Below are positions 25,996 to 35,107 of a DNA stretch of 64,000 nt, in pieces; positions within the stretch are counted from its first letter, which is position 1; every line of letters starts with the position of its first letter. The notes under the pieces were generated by a model. That model saw only the letters and a list, made by a program, of their open reading frames with translations, made no database searches and was not told the origin of the DNA. This stretch comes from Planctomycetota bacterium (GTDB taxonomy: Bacteria > Planctomycetota > B15-G4 > SIAN01): contig SIAN01000003.1 of assembly GCA_009691715.1 (NCBI GenBank), positions 62,001 to 126,000 of the forward strand, written 5' to 3'. The position numbers were made by a program, and so were the translations under genes.

Positions 25996-27068
25996 TGAAG
26001 ACCCCGAGTTCGGCGCAGCCGCCGCGCCTCGGCGCGCTCTGGTTGATAGTATTTCTTGCCTCCGCTACTGTTCCCGCCCTCCTTTCCTGGACCGGTCGTT
26101 CGCAGTGCGAGGAACTTCGTCTCCGGAAGGAGCAACTCGCCGCTCTGTTCAACGCTGGGAACGGAGATCGCCGGCCGTCGCTCCCGGTCTCGATCGAGAT
26201 CGGCGCGACGACCGCAGCGCTCGCCCGCACGCGGCCACTCGACCGGTTGCGACTCGACCCCGCGATCGTCTTCTCCCCCGCCCAAATCGAGCTGTACCGC
26301 GACCAGGGTGCAATCGAGGGGGACTTCGACCGCGTGTTGAGCCCGCCGGACGGGGTGACTGCTCGGGCAACACGTGACGCGGTCGTTGTCGAATGGGCAC
26401 CGCCCGATCGCTTCGCCGAACTCACGTCGCGACTCGTCAGTCAGCCGTTACTGCGCTTGGGCTTCCGCGTATACCGCTGGCGCGAAAACGAGGGTGGTGA
26501 GCCGAAGTTGCTCACGACGCTTGTAGCGCGCGAGATGGCGTACCAGGACCACGACCTTCCGCTCGGGCGGGAGCGGTTCACCTACTGCGTGGCGACGGTG
26601 ATCGAAGGCACGATCGGCGACCTGCCGACCCTCATCGAAAGCAAACGCTCCTCGGTGATCTCCGTCGAGACAATCGAGAACTTCTCCCTTGAGGTCATGG
26701 ACGCGCAGGCGGCCGCGATCCGGGTGCTGCTCCATGCCTACGTCGACGGCCAGACGATCGATCGGGTGCTCGATGTCGCCGTGGGCGATCCGATCGCAGC
26801 CGTCGCGGCGGCGGACCTGCCGGAAGCACTGGCGCGACGCCTCGACACGGGGTTGATCCTGACGGCGCTCAAGACCCTCGAGGCGAACGAATCGCAGACG
26901 CATGAACGCGCGGAATTCCTCCCCGACGGCCGCCGGAAGCTCGACCCGACCAGCGGCCTCCCCAGCTTTCAAACTGAATCCGTGACGGTCCCGATCCGGA
27001 CGCTCGAGTGGACGTGCCGCGAGCGGTCGGGTGCAACTCGGACCTTCACATCGCCGGCCCCGAACTGA
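25992..27068 (+). CDS. Membrane-anchored protein upstream of the secretin, unknown family
   Basis: A 358-residue protein. The start GTG-ATG at 25992-25997 overlaps the preceding stop; either codon could be used. A single N-terminal hydrophobic helix (LGALWLIVFLASATVPALLSW, residues 12-32) is followed by a heptad-like stretch and, at about residues 115-205, a beta-sandwich-like region that resembles a fibronectin-type fold (VVVEWAPPDRFAE, LGFRVYRWREN, MAYQDHDLPLGRERFTYCV). Its place directly before the secretin is that of PilP/GspC, which bridge platform and secretin, but homology to these is not evident. Confidence 0.65.
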   Translation: MMKTPSSAQPPRLGALWLIVFLASATVPALLSWTGRSQCEELRLRKEQLAALFNAGNGDRRPSLPVSIEIGATTAALARTRPLDRLRLDPAIVFSPAQIELYRDQGAIEGDFDRVLSPPDGVTARATRDAVVVEWAPPDRFAELTSRLVSQPLLRLGFRVYRWRENEGGEPKLLTTLVAREMAYQDHDLPLGRERFTYCVATVIEGTIGDLPTLIESKRSSVISVETIENFSLEVMDAQAAAIRVLLHAYVDGQTIDRVLDVAVGDPIAAVAAADLPEALARRLDTGLILTALKTLEANESQTHERAEFLPDGRRKLDPTSGLPSFQTESVTVPIRTLEWTCRERSGATRTFTSPAPN

Positions 27069-27123
27069 TAAACCTGTAAGGATTCGACCGTTCCTCCCAG
27101 CGAGGAACCTGGAGATCCCGAAG

Positions 27124-29733
27124 ATGCGAACGAGTTCCCCTTTCCACTGCCAAAGGCTGCGAGTACTCAGTGCGCTGACGGCGGCCTCGCTCGCCGTCAT
27201 CGGCTGCTCCACCAACGCTGATTCCAACTCAGCTGCCCCCGTCCCGGACGCGGCCGGCGACAGCGCTGCCGGAACTTCCGCGGAGGCGCCCGACGGGTCG
27301 GCCGCGAATCCGCAGACCGACATGCAGAGCTTGCGTGAGCAGAAGGTCGCGACGCTGGTCGCCGGCTTCCTCGGTGACGCGCAGGCGAAGCTCTCTCGCG
27401 GTGACGTCGAAGGCGCGCACCAGTCGCTGCTCGACGCCTACGAGATGGACCCGGGCAATCAGGACGTCCGCAATCTGCTCGATGCCGTGAGCGTCGAGCT
27501 CGGCAAGCGGCCGAGCACGGTCGGCGACGTGGCCCGCGCGGCGACGAATCACGATCGCGTGAAGCGCGGACAGGCGCGGCTCGAGGTCGAGAACAAGATC
27601 GCCGCATCGGACAACTTCCGGTCGCGCGGCGACTTCGACAACGCCATCCGCGCGCTGCAGGACGCGGAACTGGTCCTGCGCTGGAATCCATACCTCAGCG
27701 GCTCGACCGACATGGGTCTCACCGAAGCGCAACTGCGCGAGCGCATCACCGCGCTCTCGGCGCAGAAGGCGGAGCAGGAGCGCGACATCGTCGCGGCGCG
27801 CGAGCAGCGCGCGATGGCGGAGAAGTCCGAGCGCGAGCGCGAAGAGCGCGAGCGGGCGCAGAACTTGGTCCATCGTTTCCTGCGGCAGGCGAACGATTCG
27901 TTCTATGCCGAGCGCTACGAGGAATCGGTCGACTTCTGCGAACAGGTGCTGAACGTTCAGCCCGACCACGTCGAAGCAGCCGAGCTGAAGAGCACTGCGC
28001 AGAAGGCGTGGCACGCCGCCAAACAGGACCAGTTCCACACCGCGTACAAGGACCACTGGCGCGAGATCTTCGACCAGATCGACCTGATGAACACGCCGGT
28101 CACCGAAGACATTTCGTTCCCGAGCCAGGCGGAGTGGGAGAAGATCGCGAGCCAGGGCCCGATCCACTTCAAGCTTCAGGGCGAGCAGCTCAAGCCGGAA
28201 GATCAGCGCACCTGGGACATCCTGAACAACACGCGCGTCGAGTTGAACTTCGACGACACCAAGCTGCCGGACGCGATCGAGTGGCTGCACGTGTCGACCG
28301 ACGTCAACTTCATCATCGACCAGCCGGTCCTTGACGCGGGCACCGACACCGGCGCCTTGCTCAAAGTCACGTCGGTGACCGCGAAGGGCGCGCTTGAGCT
28401 GGTCTCGACCGTCTACGGCGTCCATTACGTGGTGCGCGACGGCGTCGTCACCATCATCACCAAGGACACCGCGAAGGGCGGCGAGTACATCGAGATCTAC
28501 GACGTCCGCGACTTGATCAACAAAGTCGCGTCGTTCCCGTCGACCGACTTCAATCTGTCGCCGTCGGGTGCGGTCGATGAAGAGCCGCCGGAACCGCCGG
28601 ACCCCACGCCGTTCGTGATCGAGGGCGATGCACTGAAGGACCTGATCACCAACAACATCGACCCCTCGACCTGGGAGGGCAACCCCAACGTCACGATCGA
28701 CCTGCAGCAGTCCGGTGCGCTGGTCGTGCGCCAGACGTCCGATGTGCACGGCAAGATCGACAAGCTGCTCTCCGACCTGCGCGCCAATGCGCGCACCATG
28801 GTCAACATCCAGACACGCTTCCTGAGCCTCGAAGACCGCTTCCTCGAGGACATCGGCGTCGACTTCCGCGGCCTGAACGGCCAGAACGGCTCGGCGGCGG
28901 CGGCTTCGGTCCCCAACATCGTCCTCGACGACTTCGGCACGCCCGGTTCGGGCAGCGTCGGATCGCCGGGCGCGCCGGACGGGACCGGCACCGGCAACGA
29001 TTCCGGCATCTTCTTCACCGAGGGCGGCGACTTTGACGCTCGCGGCCGGCTCGAGAACCTCTACGACCTCTCGCTCGGCGACGAGAGCTTCCAGGCCTCG
29101 GGCGGCGCGTCGGTCGAGTTCACCTTCTTCGACGACACCATCGCCGAGGCGATCCTGCGCGCGGTCACGAAGACCTCGCAGTCGCAGGTGATCCATGCCC
29201 CCGCGCTCACCGTCTTCAACGGCCAGCGCGCCCACATCAACGTCCTGAATCACATCAGCTACGTGAAGGACTTCGAGGCGGAGATCGCCCAGGGCGCCGT
29301 CATCGCTGACCCGATCGTTGCCGTGCTTCGTGATGGACCGACGCTCGACGTGCGCCCGGTCGTCTCCTCTGACAAGCGGTTCGTGACGGTCGAAGTGCGG
29401 CCGACGCTGCTCGATCTGGTCGAGCCGATCGCGACGTTCCGCACTTCGCTCGCCGTCGGCAACGAAGTCGAGCTGCAGCTGCCGGTCCTGAAAATCCAGC
29501 GCCTGCGGACGACGGTCACGATCCCCGACGGGGCGACGCTGATGCTGGGCGGGATGAAGTCGCTGGTCGACTCCCGCTTGGAGTCTGGGATCCCGTTCCT
29601 GAAGGACATCCCGCTCGTCTCGTTCTTCGCCAGCCGCACCGGCACCGAGAAGAGCCGCGCCAAGGTGATGATCCTGGTTCGCGCCAAGATCATCATCCCG
29701 GAGGAGTTCGAGCCGGCCGTCGCCCGCAGGTGA
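27124..29733 (+). CDS. TPR-armed lipoprotein secretin (PulD/PilQ-type), copy 1
   Basis: An 869-residue outer-membrane channel subunit. The signal peptide ends in the lipobox AVIGC with Cys28, so the secretin is lipidated. Residues 65-300 hold TPR-like helices and a charged coiled coil (about 205-248, many Glu/Arg). Residues 370-450 resemble an STN/N0-type domain, and 455-555 a secretin N-domain. Residues 555-690 hold a Gly/Ser-rich insertion. The secretin core at 690-860 contains PDGATLMLGGMKS and the gate-region motif SGIPFLKDIPLVSFFA. An ATG with an upstream GGAGA gives the start. Secretins form multimeric pores for export or pilus passage. It ends the pilM-like run and is paralogous to the secretin at 38037. 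Confidence 0.92.
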   Translation: MRTSSPFHCQRLRVLSALTAASLAVIGCSTNADSNSAAPVPDAAGDSAAGTSAEAPDGSAANPQTDMQSLREQKVATLVAGFLGDAQAKLSRGDVEGAHQSLLDAYEMDPGNQDVRNLLDAVSVELGKRPSTVGDVARAATNHDRVKRGQARLEVENKIAASDNFRSRGDFDNAIRALQDAELVLRWNPYLSGSTDMGLTEAQLRERITALSAQKAEQERDIVAAREQRAMAEKSEREREERERAQNLVHRFLRQANDSFYAERYEESVDFCEQVLNVQPDHVEAAELKSTAQKAWHAAKQDQFHTAYKDHWREIFDQIDLMNTPVTEDISFPSQAEWEKIASQGPIHFKLQGEQLKPEDQRTWDILNNTRVELNFDDTKLPDAIEWLHVSTDVNFIIDQPVLDAGTDTGALLKVTSVTAKGALELVSTVYGVHYVVRDGVVTIITKDTAKGGEYIEIYDVRDLINKVASFPSTDFNLSPSGAVDEEPPEPPDPTPFVIEGDALKDLITNNIDPSTWEGNPNVTIDLQQSGALVVRQTSDVHGKIDKLLSDLRANARTMVNIQTRFLSLEDRFLEDIGVDFRGLNGQNGSAAAASVPNIVLDDFGTPGSGSVGSPGAPDGTGTGNDSGIFFTEGGDFDARGRLENLYDLSLGDESFQASGGASVEFTFFDDTIAEAILRAVTKTSQSQVIHAPALTVFNGQRAHINVLNHISYVKDFEAEIAQGAVIADPIVAVLRDGPTLDVRPVVSSDKRFVTVEVRPTLLDLVEPIATFRTSLAVGNEVELQLPVLKIQRLRTTVTIPDGATLMLGGMKSLVDSRLESGIPFLKDIPLVSFFASRTGTEKSRAKVMILVRAKIIIPEEFEPAVARR

Positions 29734-29778
29734 TGCCGGTTCGCCGCGACACCGCGGTGAGCACAACCTGACCCTTTT

Positions 29779-29817
29779 CGACCGCCCGGGAGAGCCCCAA
29801 ACTCTTCCGGGCGGTCG
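29779..29817 (+). other. 16-base-pair hairpin abutting the next start codon
   Basis: Two 16-base arms, 29779-29794 (CGACCGCCCGGGAGAG) and 29802-29817, pair with one G-U wobble around the loop CCCCAAA. A run of T precedes the hairpin instead of following it, so it is not a classical plus-strand terminator. It ends 5 bases before the ATG at 29823. It may end or process the secretin mRNA or control translation of the following gene. Confidence 0.6.
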
Positions 29818-29822
29818 CGTTG

Positions 29823-32729
29823 ATGAAGTTCGCCATGGCGTGTCGATCTTCGAATCCGTGGCGGTTGCTCGTCCTGATCGCCATCGCGCCGTCCGCCCGC
29901 GGCCAGTCCGCGCTGGTGCAGGACGAGATCGGGTTCGCGAAGAACCTGGCGCGCCATCGACAGTTCGATCTCGCGACCGAGCACCTCGCGCGCATCGCGA
30001 GCGGCGAGCTCTCGCCGGCCGACCGCTCCGCCTGCCTCCTCGCGCGCGCGTTCATCGAGAAAGCGGGCGGCGTTCACGACGCGACGCTGCCGGGACGCAT
30101 CGCGAAGACCCGGCTCGCGATCGAGCACTACTCCGAGTTCCTCGCCAAGTTGAGCGCAGACCCCTCCATCGCGGACGGCGCCCGCGCCGATGCCGCGATC
30201 TGCAGCCGACAGCTCGGCACGCTGCTGCGAGAACTGGCGGAACAGGGCGGCGAACCGGAGCGCGATCGCGAGCAGGCCGCGGCGGCCTATCGATCGGCCG
30301 AGCAGCAGCTGGACGCGCTGCACCAAGCACGGCTGAAGCGACTCGACGCGATGCCCGACGCGGATCCGCCGATCGCGCACGAGGCCACGGACGATGACCC
30401 GCAGCGGTCGGCGAAGGGTGCGGCCAAGCTCGACGCCTTCGAGCCGGTCTACGAACTGGCGTTGACCTACCGCGACTGGTCGCTGCTCTACCCCGAGGGC
30501 GACCCGAAAGCCCAGGCACTCCTGAAGAAGTCGCTGGAGCAGACCACGGCGTACACCTGGGAGTTCGGTGCCGAGACGATCCGCGGCTACGACATCAACT
30601 TCATCGCCGGCCTCGTGCACCTCGGGCTGCACCAGCGCGAGGCGGGGCTCGCGATGCTCGAGTCCGTGGTCGACGCCGACCTCGGCGTTCCCGCCGTCAT
30701 CGAGAACAACCTCGACCTTTCACCGGAGGTCGTCGCCGCGCTCACGAAACGGGTCGAACAGGCGTGGCTCGAGATCGCACGGAGCTGCAACGAGCACTCG
30801 CGGTTCGGCGATACCGAGCGGCTGCGGGCGCGGGTCGACGGCTACTACCAGAAGTTCGCCGATCGCGGCGCCTGTCGGACCGAGGTCGGTGAGCAGTTGA
30901 TGCTCGAGATCGCCGTGGCACAGATGAACTCGGGGAGCAGCGGTGGGATCGCGTTGCTGGAAGACGTAGCGCTCCGGAATCCCGGCAACGACATCGGTCA
31001 GCGCGCTGACGAGTTGCTGGCGGAGGCGATCCGCAACGGCGCGCAGGGTGGCGCGTCGGGCACGATCCCGGCGAGCGCCTGGATCCGCGCCGCGCAAGCC
31101 GCGCAGGCGCGGCACGAACCGCTCGACGCGATCGACGCCTACCACCACGCGCTCGACGCAGCCGATCGGATCGGCGATCCAGGCGAGCGCGCGAGCGTGA
31201 CCATCGACTGCTGGTTCGAGATCGGCGGCTGCTATGCGCGCCTTGATCGGCAGGTCGAGGCGACGATCGCCTACGCGCACGGCCTCGCAGAGTGCCGCAG
31301 CACGAAGGGCGTCGCCGACGAACGGGTGAGTCGGATCGCCGTCGCCTGGTACCACTCGCTCGCCGCGCGCTTCAAGGAGACCCACGACGAAGGTGACCGG
31401 CAGGCGCGGGACGCCGCGCTCGCGAGGCTCGCGCACGATTACCAGGTCAAGAACACCGCGTACCTGGCAGCCGTCGCCGAGTTCCAGCAGGCCCGGTCGC
31501 TGCCCCGCGACCGCAAGGATGAGCGCGCGAAGGCGTTCCAGGAGATCGCACAGAAGCTCGGCGCGATCACCGCGACCGACGCCGACCATGACCGGTCGCG
31601 CGTGCTGCTCGCCCGCTGCTACGGCGAACAGGGCAGCAGCGATCCCGGCGAGTTCGCGACGGCGCTCGCGCTGCTCGACGCCTTCGACGAGTACGCAAGC
31701 GCGCATGAGCCGAAAGCCGATCGCCAATGCCAGCTGAACCGCGAGTTCAGTCGGGCCGAGTCGGTCTACTACCGCTCGGAATGGCTGCTCGGGCTTGCGC
31801 GCTACGAAGATGTCCTGCGCGTGCTCGAGCCCTTCGAGGCGCAGTTCAGCGGTCAGCCCGACTTCATCCCCGAAGTGAACTTCCGGCGGCTCGTCGCCTA
31901 TCTCGAGCTCGGTCGACTCGCAGCGGCGGAGAAGCACTTCGCCGAAGTCACCCGGCAAATCGACGCCGGCGCGATGAAGCCGTGGCGCGACACGGCCAGC
32001 TACTACCTCGCGAAGGGGCTGCTCAAGGCCGCCGCCTTTGGGGTCGACGAGGGCAAGAGACGGGCGCTGCTCACCAACGGGGCCGAGCGGATGGCGGACT
32101 ACTGCGAGGCGACCGGTTACGCGAGCGCGACCAACCTCGAGGTCGTCTGCGAGACGTGGTCGACACTCATGGACTGGCCGCGAGCGGAAGCGGCTTGCCT
32201 GAAGCTGATCGATGTCCTGCGCGCCGACCGGCAGCAAGACGAGCCGCGCGTGTGGCGCGCGCGGCGCCGCCTTGCCGAATTCCTGGTCGAGCAGCGCAAA
32301 TTCGTCGAGGCCGCCCCGCTCTTTCGTGAGCTCGAAGCACGCTTCGACAAGGACCCGACCTTCCTGCGTGCGGCGGCGCGCTGCCATGGCGGCTGGATCG
32401 ACATCGTCGATGGCGACACGATCGAAGTCCCCGGCGCCGGCGACTATCCGCGCGCCATCACATTCTGGGACACGCTGTTGACCCGGGGGTTCATGCCAGC
32501 GGACGAGAAGACGCCTCCCTGGTTCGAGGCGAAGCTGCAGTCGATCTACTGCCGCTATCGCGGGAAAGAGGCCGATCCCGCCTACCTGCCGCAGGCAGAG
32601 CGGCTCCTCGCCAACTTCAAGACCATGGTCTGGGACTTCCTCGCGACCGATCCAACGTTCGTCCAGAACCACCTCGGCGGCGACGATGCGAAGCGGCGGT
32701 GGGACTACCTGTTCGAGCGCGTCCGATGA
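29823..32729 (+). CDS. Exported TPR-repeat protein, 968 residues
   Basis: A long exported protein made almost wholly of helical TPR-like repeats. The start has a signal peptide (basic stretch, then WRLLVLIAIAPSARGQS, cleavage expected near ARG-Q). Repeats include FDLATEHLARIASGELS, EPLDAIDAYHHALDAADR and VEATIAYAHGLAEC. The C-terminal part (about 830-960) has the recurring pattern QRKFVEAAPLFRELEARFDKD. No enzyme motif is seen. It lies between secretin 1 and the next TPR gene, which starts within its stop (ATGA), so it probably serves the same periplasmic assembly. The start at 29823 lacks a clear ribosome-binding site; 29835 is an alternative. Confidence 0.8.
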   Translation: MKFAMACRSSNPWRLLVLIAIAPSARGQSALVQDEIGFAKNLARHRQFDLATEHLARIASGELSPADRSACLLARAFIEKAGGVHDATLPGRIAKTRLAIEHYSEFLAKLSADPSIADGARADAAICSRQLGTLLRELAEQGGEPERDREQAAAAYRSAEQQLDALHQARLKRLDAMPDADPPIAHEATDDDPQRSAKGAAKLDAFEPVYELALTYRDWSLLYPEGDPKAQALLKKSLEQTTAYTWEFGAETIRGYDINFIAGLVHLGLHQREAGLAMLESVVDADLGVPAVIENNLDLSPEVVAALTKRVEQAWLEIARSCNEHSRFGDTERLRARVDGYYQKFADRGACRTEVGEQLMLEIAVAQMNSGSSGGIALLEDVALRNPGNDIGQRADELLAEAIRNGAQGGASGTIPASAWIRAAQAAQARHEPLDAIDAYHHALDAADRIGDPGERASVTIDCWFEIGGCYARLDRQVEATIAYAHGLAECRSTKGVADERVSRIAVAWYHSLAARFKETHDEGDRQARDAALARLAHDYQVKNTAYLAAVAEFQQARSLPRDRKDERAKAFQEIAQKLGAITATDADHDRSRVLLARCYGEQGSSDPGEFATALALLDAFDEYASAHEPKADRQCQLNREFSRAESVYYRSEWLLGLARYEDVLRVLEPFEAQFSGQPDFIPEVNFRRLVAYLELGRLAAAEKHFAEVTRQIDAGAMKPWRDTASYYLAKGLLKAAAFGVDEGKRRALLTNGAERMADYCEATGYASATNLEVVCETWSTLMDWPRAEAACLKLIDVLRADRQQDEPRVWRARRRLAEFLVEQRKFVEAAPLFRELEARFDKDPTFLRAAARCHGGWIDIVDGDTIEVPGAGDYPRAITFWDTLLTRGFMPADEKTPPWFEAKLQSIYCRYRGKEADPAYLPQAERLLANFKTMVWDFLATDPTFVQNHLGGDDAKRRWDYLFERVR

Positions 32730-33868
32730 GCCCGGTTCGATCGTCGCTCCTGACGCTCGTGACGACCGCGCTGTTCGCGCTGCTGCTCGCGCCGCCGCTG
32801 CGCGCCGACGAACTCCTGCAGAACGGAGCCAAGGCTCCGATCCGCTGCACCATCGAGTCCGAGAGCGTCGACACGGTCAAGTTCAGGCGCGACGGCGCGA
32901 CGGCGCTGCAGGAGATCGCCTCCGCCGCGGTCGCCGACATCACCTACGACGACGCGCCCAAAGCCTTCCGCAACGGCCGCGAGCTGCTCGCAGCTGGCGA
33001 CGCCGAGAACGCCGCGAACAGCTTCCGCCTCGCGCTGCGGACCAAGACCCGGAACGACTGGATCAGGGTCCATGGCACCTACTACCTCGGCTGCTCGCTG
33101 CAGGCCCTTGGTGCAAGGGACGCGACGAAGTTGCCGGAGGCGGCCGCGACGTTCGCCGGTCTGCTGGGTGAATCTCCCAACTGCCGCTTCATGCCCGATG
33201 CGTTGCGGCGGCATGCCGATGTGCTTGCTGCCACGAACAATGTGCTCGGGGCGGCGGCGCTCTACGACCGCCTCGCGCAGGTGGCGCGCGACCACAAGCT
33301 CGGCGTCGTCGCGGAAGCGCGGGCGCGCCTCCTGAAGGCCGACGCCTTCGCCGCCGCCGACATGACCCGCGAGGCAGAGGCGAGCTATCTCGCGGCGACC
33401 CGATTCGCGGAGGCGAGCGCCGGCCTGACCGTGGACCGGTCGATCCGACGCGATCTCCAAGCTCTGGCAGGTCGTGCGAAGTTGGCGCCAGGTGATGCGC
33501 TGCTCCGCCACCGCCAGTTCGCCGCCGCCCGCGCGTTCTTCGCCCATGCCGCGCAGGACGGCGCCGCCGCGCAGGGCGATGGCGCCCTACCGGAGGTCGT
33601 CGCCGCGGCCCAAAACGGCGTCGGCGAAGCCCTGCTCGCAGAGGGCCGGGCACGCGAGGCGCTCGCGCAGTTCGCGCAAGTCCGCGTCGCGCACTACCTC
33701 GTCCGCGAACAGACCGCGCGGGCGACCTACTTCCTTGGCAAGTCGATCCTCGCCTTGAACAACGCCGAGCCGAACGGCAAGAAGAAGGCGGCGGACTACT
33801 TCGCCGAGGTGGTCCTGCGCTACTCCGAGACGCCGTGGGCCGACCGCGCCCGACTCGAGATCCGCTGA
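32726..33868 (+). CDS. Exported TPR-repeat protein, 380 residues
   Basis: A periplasmic protein with a signal peptide (residues 1-26, cleavage near LRA-DEL). Residues 30-80 form a short beta module (PIRCTIESESVDTVKF, then IASAAVADITYDDAP), similar in style to the N-terminal dG module of the HEAT protein at 52449. The rest is helical TPR-like repeats (for example GDAENAANSFRLALRTKTR, AAALYDRLAQVARDHK, REALAQFAQVRVAHYLV). No catalytic motif. It is coupled to the upstream TPR gene by a 4-base overlap and sits 28 bases before exbB, so it may scaffold the ExbB/ExbD or secretin complex. Confidence 0.8.
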   Translation: MSPVRSSLLTLVTTALFALLLAPPLRADELLQNGAKAPIRCTIESESVDTVKFRRDGATALQEIASAAVADITYDDAPKAFRNGRELLAAGDAENAANSFRLALRTKTRNDWIRVHGTYYLGCSLQALGARDATKLPEAAATFAGLLGESPNCRFMPDALRRHADVLAATNNVLGAAALYDRLAQVARDHKLGVVAEARARLLKADAFAAADMTREAEASYLAATRFAEASAGLTVDRSIRRDLQALAGRAKLAPGDALLRHRQFAAARAFFAHAAQDGAAAQGDGALPEVVAAAQNGVGEALLAEGRAREALAQFAQVRVAHYLVREQTARATYFLGKSILALNNAEPNGKKKAADYFAEVVLRYSETPWADRARLEIR

Positions 33869-33896
33869 TCCGCTGCGACGCCCGGAGCACTCGTTC

Positions 33897-34625
33897 ATGA
33901 CGCGAAAGAAGGTCGGTCTCGCGGCGCTGGTGACGGCCAGTGTGGGAGCGCTGTCCACGCTCGCATCGGCGCAGGGGGACGCAGGCGCGGCGCCGGCCCC
34001 CTCGTTCACCATCGCCGAGATCCTCGAAGACGGCGGGACGATCGGATACGTGATCGTCGTCCTGTCGATCGTCGCGCTCGGCGTCTCGATCGACTTCGGG
34101 CTCAACCTCCGGCGCGCGCGGCTCTGTCCGCGCAAGCTCGTCGAGGAAGTCGAGGCGCTGGTCGCGGCCGGCGACTACCGGGAGACCGTGGAGCTCTGCG
34201 AAGCCGAGCCGAACATGTACACGAACGTGGTCCGCGCCGGCCTCTCGAAGGTCACCCACGACTTCGCGGTCATCGAGCAAGCCCTCGAGCAGTCGCTCGA
34301 GGACGAGACGGTGAAGCTCCACACCAAGGTCGGCTGGCTGTCGTTCATCTGCTCGGTAGCGACCCTGCTCGGGTTGCTCGGCACGATCCAAGGCATGATC
34401 GTCGCGTTCAAGGTGATCGCCGCGACCAAGGGGCAGGCCGATCCATCGATGCTCTCCGATGGCATCTCGGCCGCGCTCGTCACGACCCTCTTCGGCCTCT
34501 GCGTCGCTATCCCGTTCTCGTTCGTCTTCGTGCTCTTCCGCAACCGCGTGATCTACACGTCGCTGGAGATCGGCACGATGATCGAGGAACTCTTCGAGCA
34601 CTTCCGCGCCGAGCGCCGCGCATGA
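33897..34625 (+). CDS. exbB: ExbB/TolQ/MotA family proton channel protein
   Basis: A 242-residue ExbB-type inner-membrane protein with an N-terminal hydrophobic signal-like segment (residues 7-25), a first transmembrane helix (IGYVIVVLSIVALGVSIDFGL) and, after a cytoplasmic domain, two more helices: VGWLSFICSVATLLGLLGTIQGMI, with the typical LLGTIQGMI signature, and ISAALVTTLFGLCVAIPFSFVFVLF. It forms a pentameric channel around ExbD and couples proton flow to work across the periplasm. Its stop overlaps the first exbD start. It lies in a cluster of TPR proteins and secretins, not next to a TonB or TonB-dependent receptor. Confidence 0.93.
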   Translation: MTRKKVGLAALVTASVGALSTLASAQGDAGAAPAPSFTIAEILEDGGTIGYVIVVLSIVALGVSIDFGLNLRRARLCPRKLVEEVEALVAAGDYRETVELCEAEPNMYTNVVRAGLSKVTHDFAVIEQALEQSLEDETVKLHTKVGWLSFICSVATLLGLLGTIQGMIVAFKVIAATKGQADPSMLSDGISAALVTTLFGLCVAIPFSFVFVLFRNRVIYTSLEIGTMIEELFEHFRAERRA

Positions 34626-35104
34626 AGCGACCCTCGCTGCCGTCGTTGGAGCTGTCGCTCGACATGACTCCGATGATCGATTGCACTTTCAACCTGTTGA
34701 TCTTCTTCATCCTCGTGGTCGACCTCGGCCAAGCGGAGCTCGAACGGGTCACGCTGCCGCGCGCCTCCCAATTCCAGAAGGACAACGCGAACGAGGCCGG
34801 ACGCAAGGTCGTCAATCTCGACCAAGACGGCACCATCATCGTGAAGCGCCTGCCACTCGCCCTCGATCAGCTGCGCACCGACCTCAAGATCTGGTCGGAC
34901 ATGCATCCGCGCGAGGAGTTGGGGCTGTGCAGCAAACCGATCCTCATCCGGACCGACCGCGGCACCGAGATGAAGCACGTCCAGAAGATCATGCAGCTGT
35001 GCGGCGAGCGCGGGCTCAAGATCTACAAGGTCGAGCTGGCCTGCTCCGAGGACACGCCGGGATTCCACGTGGCGGAGACGCCGGGCCGCAAGGGCGCGGA
35101 GTAG
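34622..35104 (+). CDS. exbD: ExbD/TolR family protein, first copy
   Basis: A 160-residue ExbD-type protein. One transmembrane helix near the N-terminus reads DMTPMIDCTFNLLIFFILV (residues 15-33), with the proton-carrying Asp of the family (the D of MIDC). The remaining 110 residues are the periplasmic domain with the segments TLPRASQFQKDN and VVNLDQDGTIIVKRL. It pairs with ExbB. The start overlaps the exbB stop by 4 bases; the second exbD begins 3 bases after its stop. The usual partner TonB is absent, and the periplasmic domain differs clearly from that of the neighbouring copy. Confidence 0.9.
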   Translation: MKRPSLPSLELSLDMTPMIDCTFNLLIFFILVVDLGQAELERVTLPRASQFQKDNANEAGRKVVNLDQDGTIIVKRLPLALDQLRTDLKIWSDMHPREELGLCSKPILIRTDRGTEMKHVQKIMQLCGERGLKIYKVELACSEDTPGFHVAETPGRKGAE

Positions 35105-35107
35105 CGG

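Noticed and set aside
29259..30632. Minus-strand frame opposite secretin 1 and the TPR gene
   Set aside because: It has no domain or signal sequence and spans two real genes in antisense.
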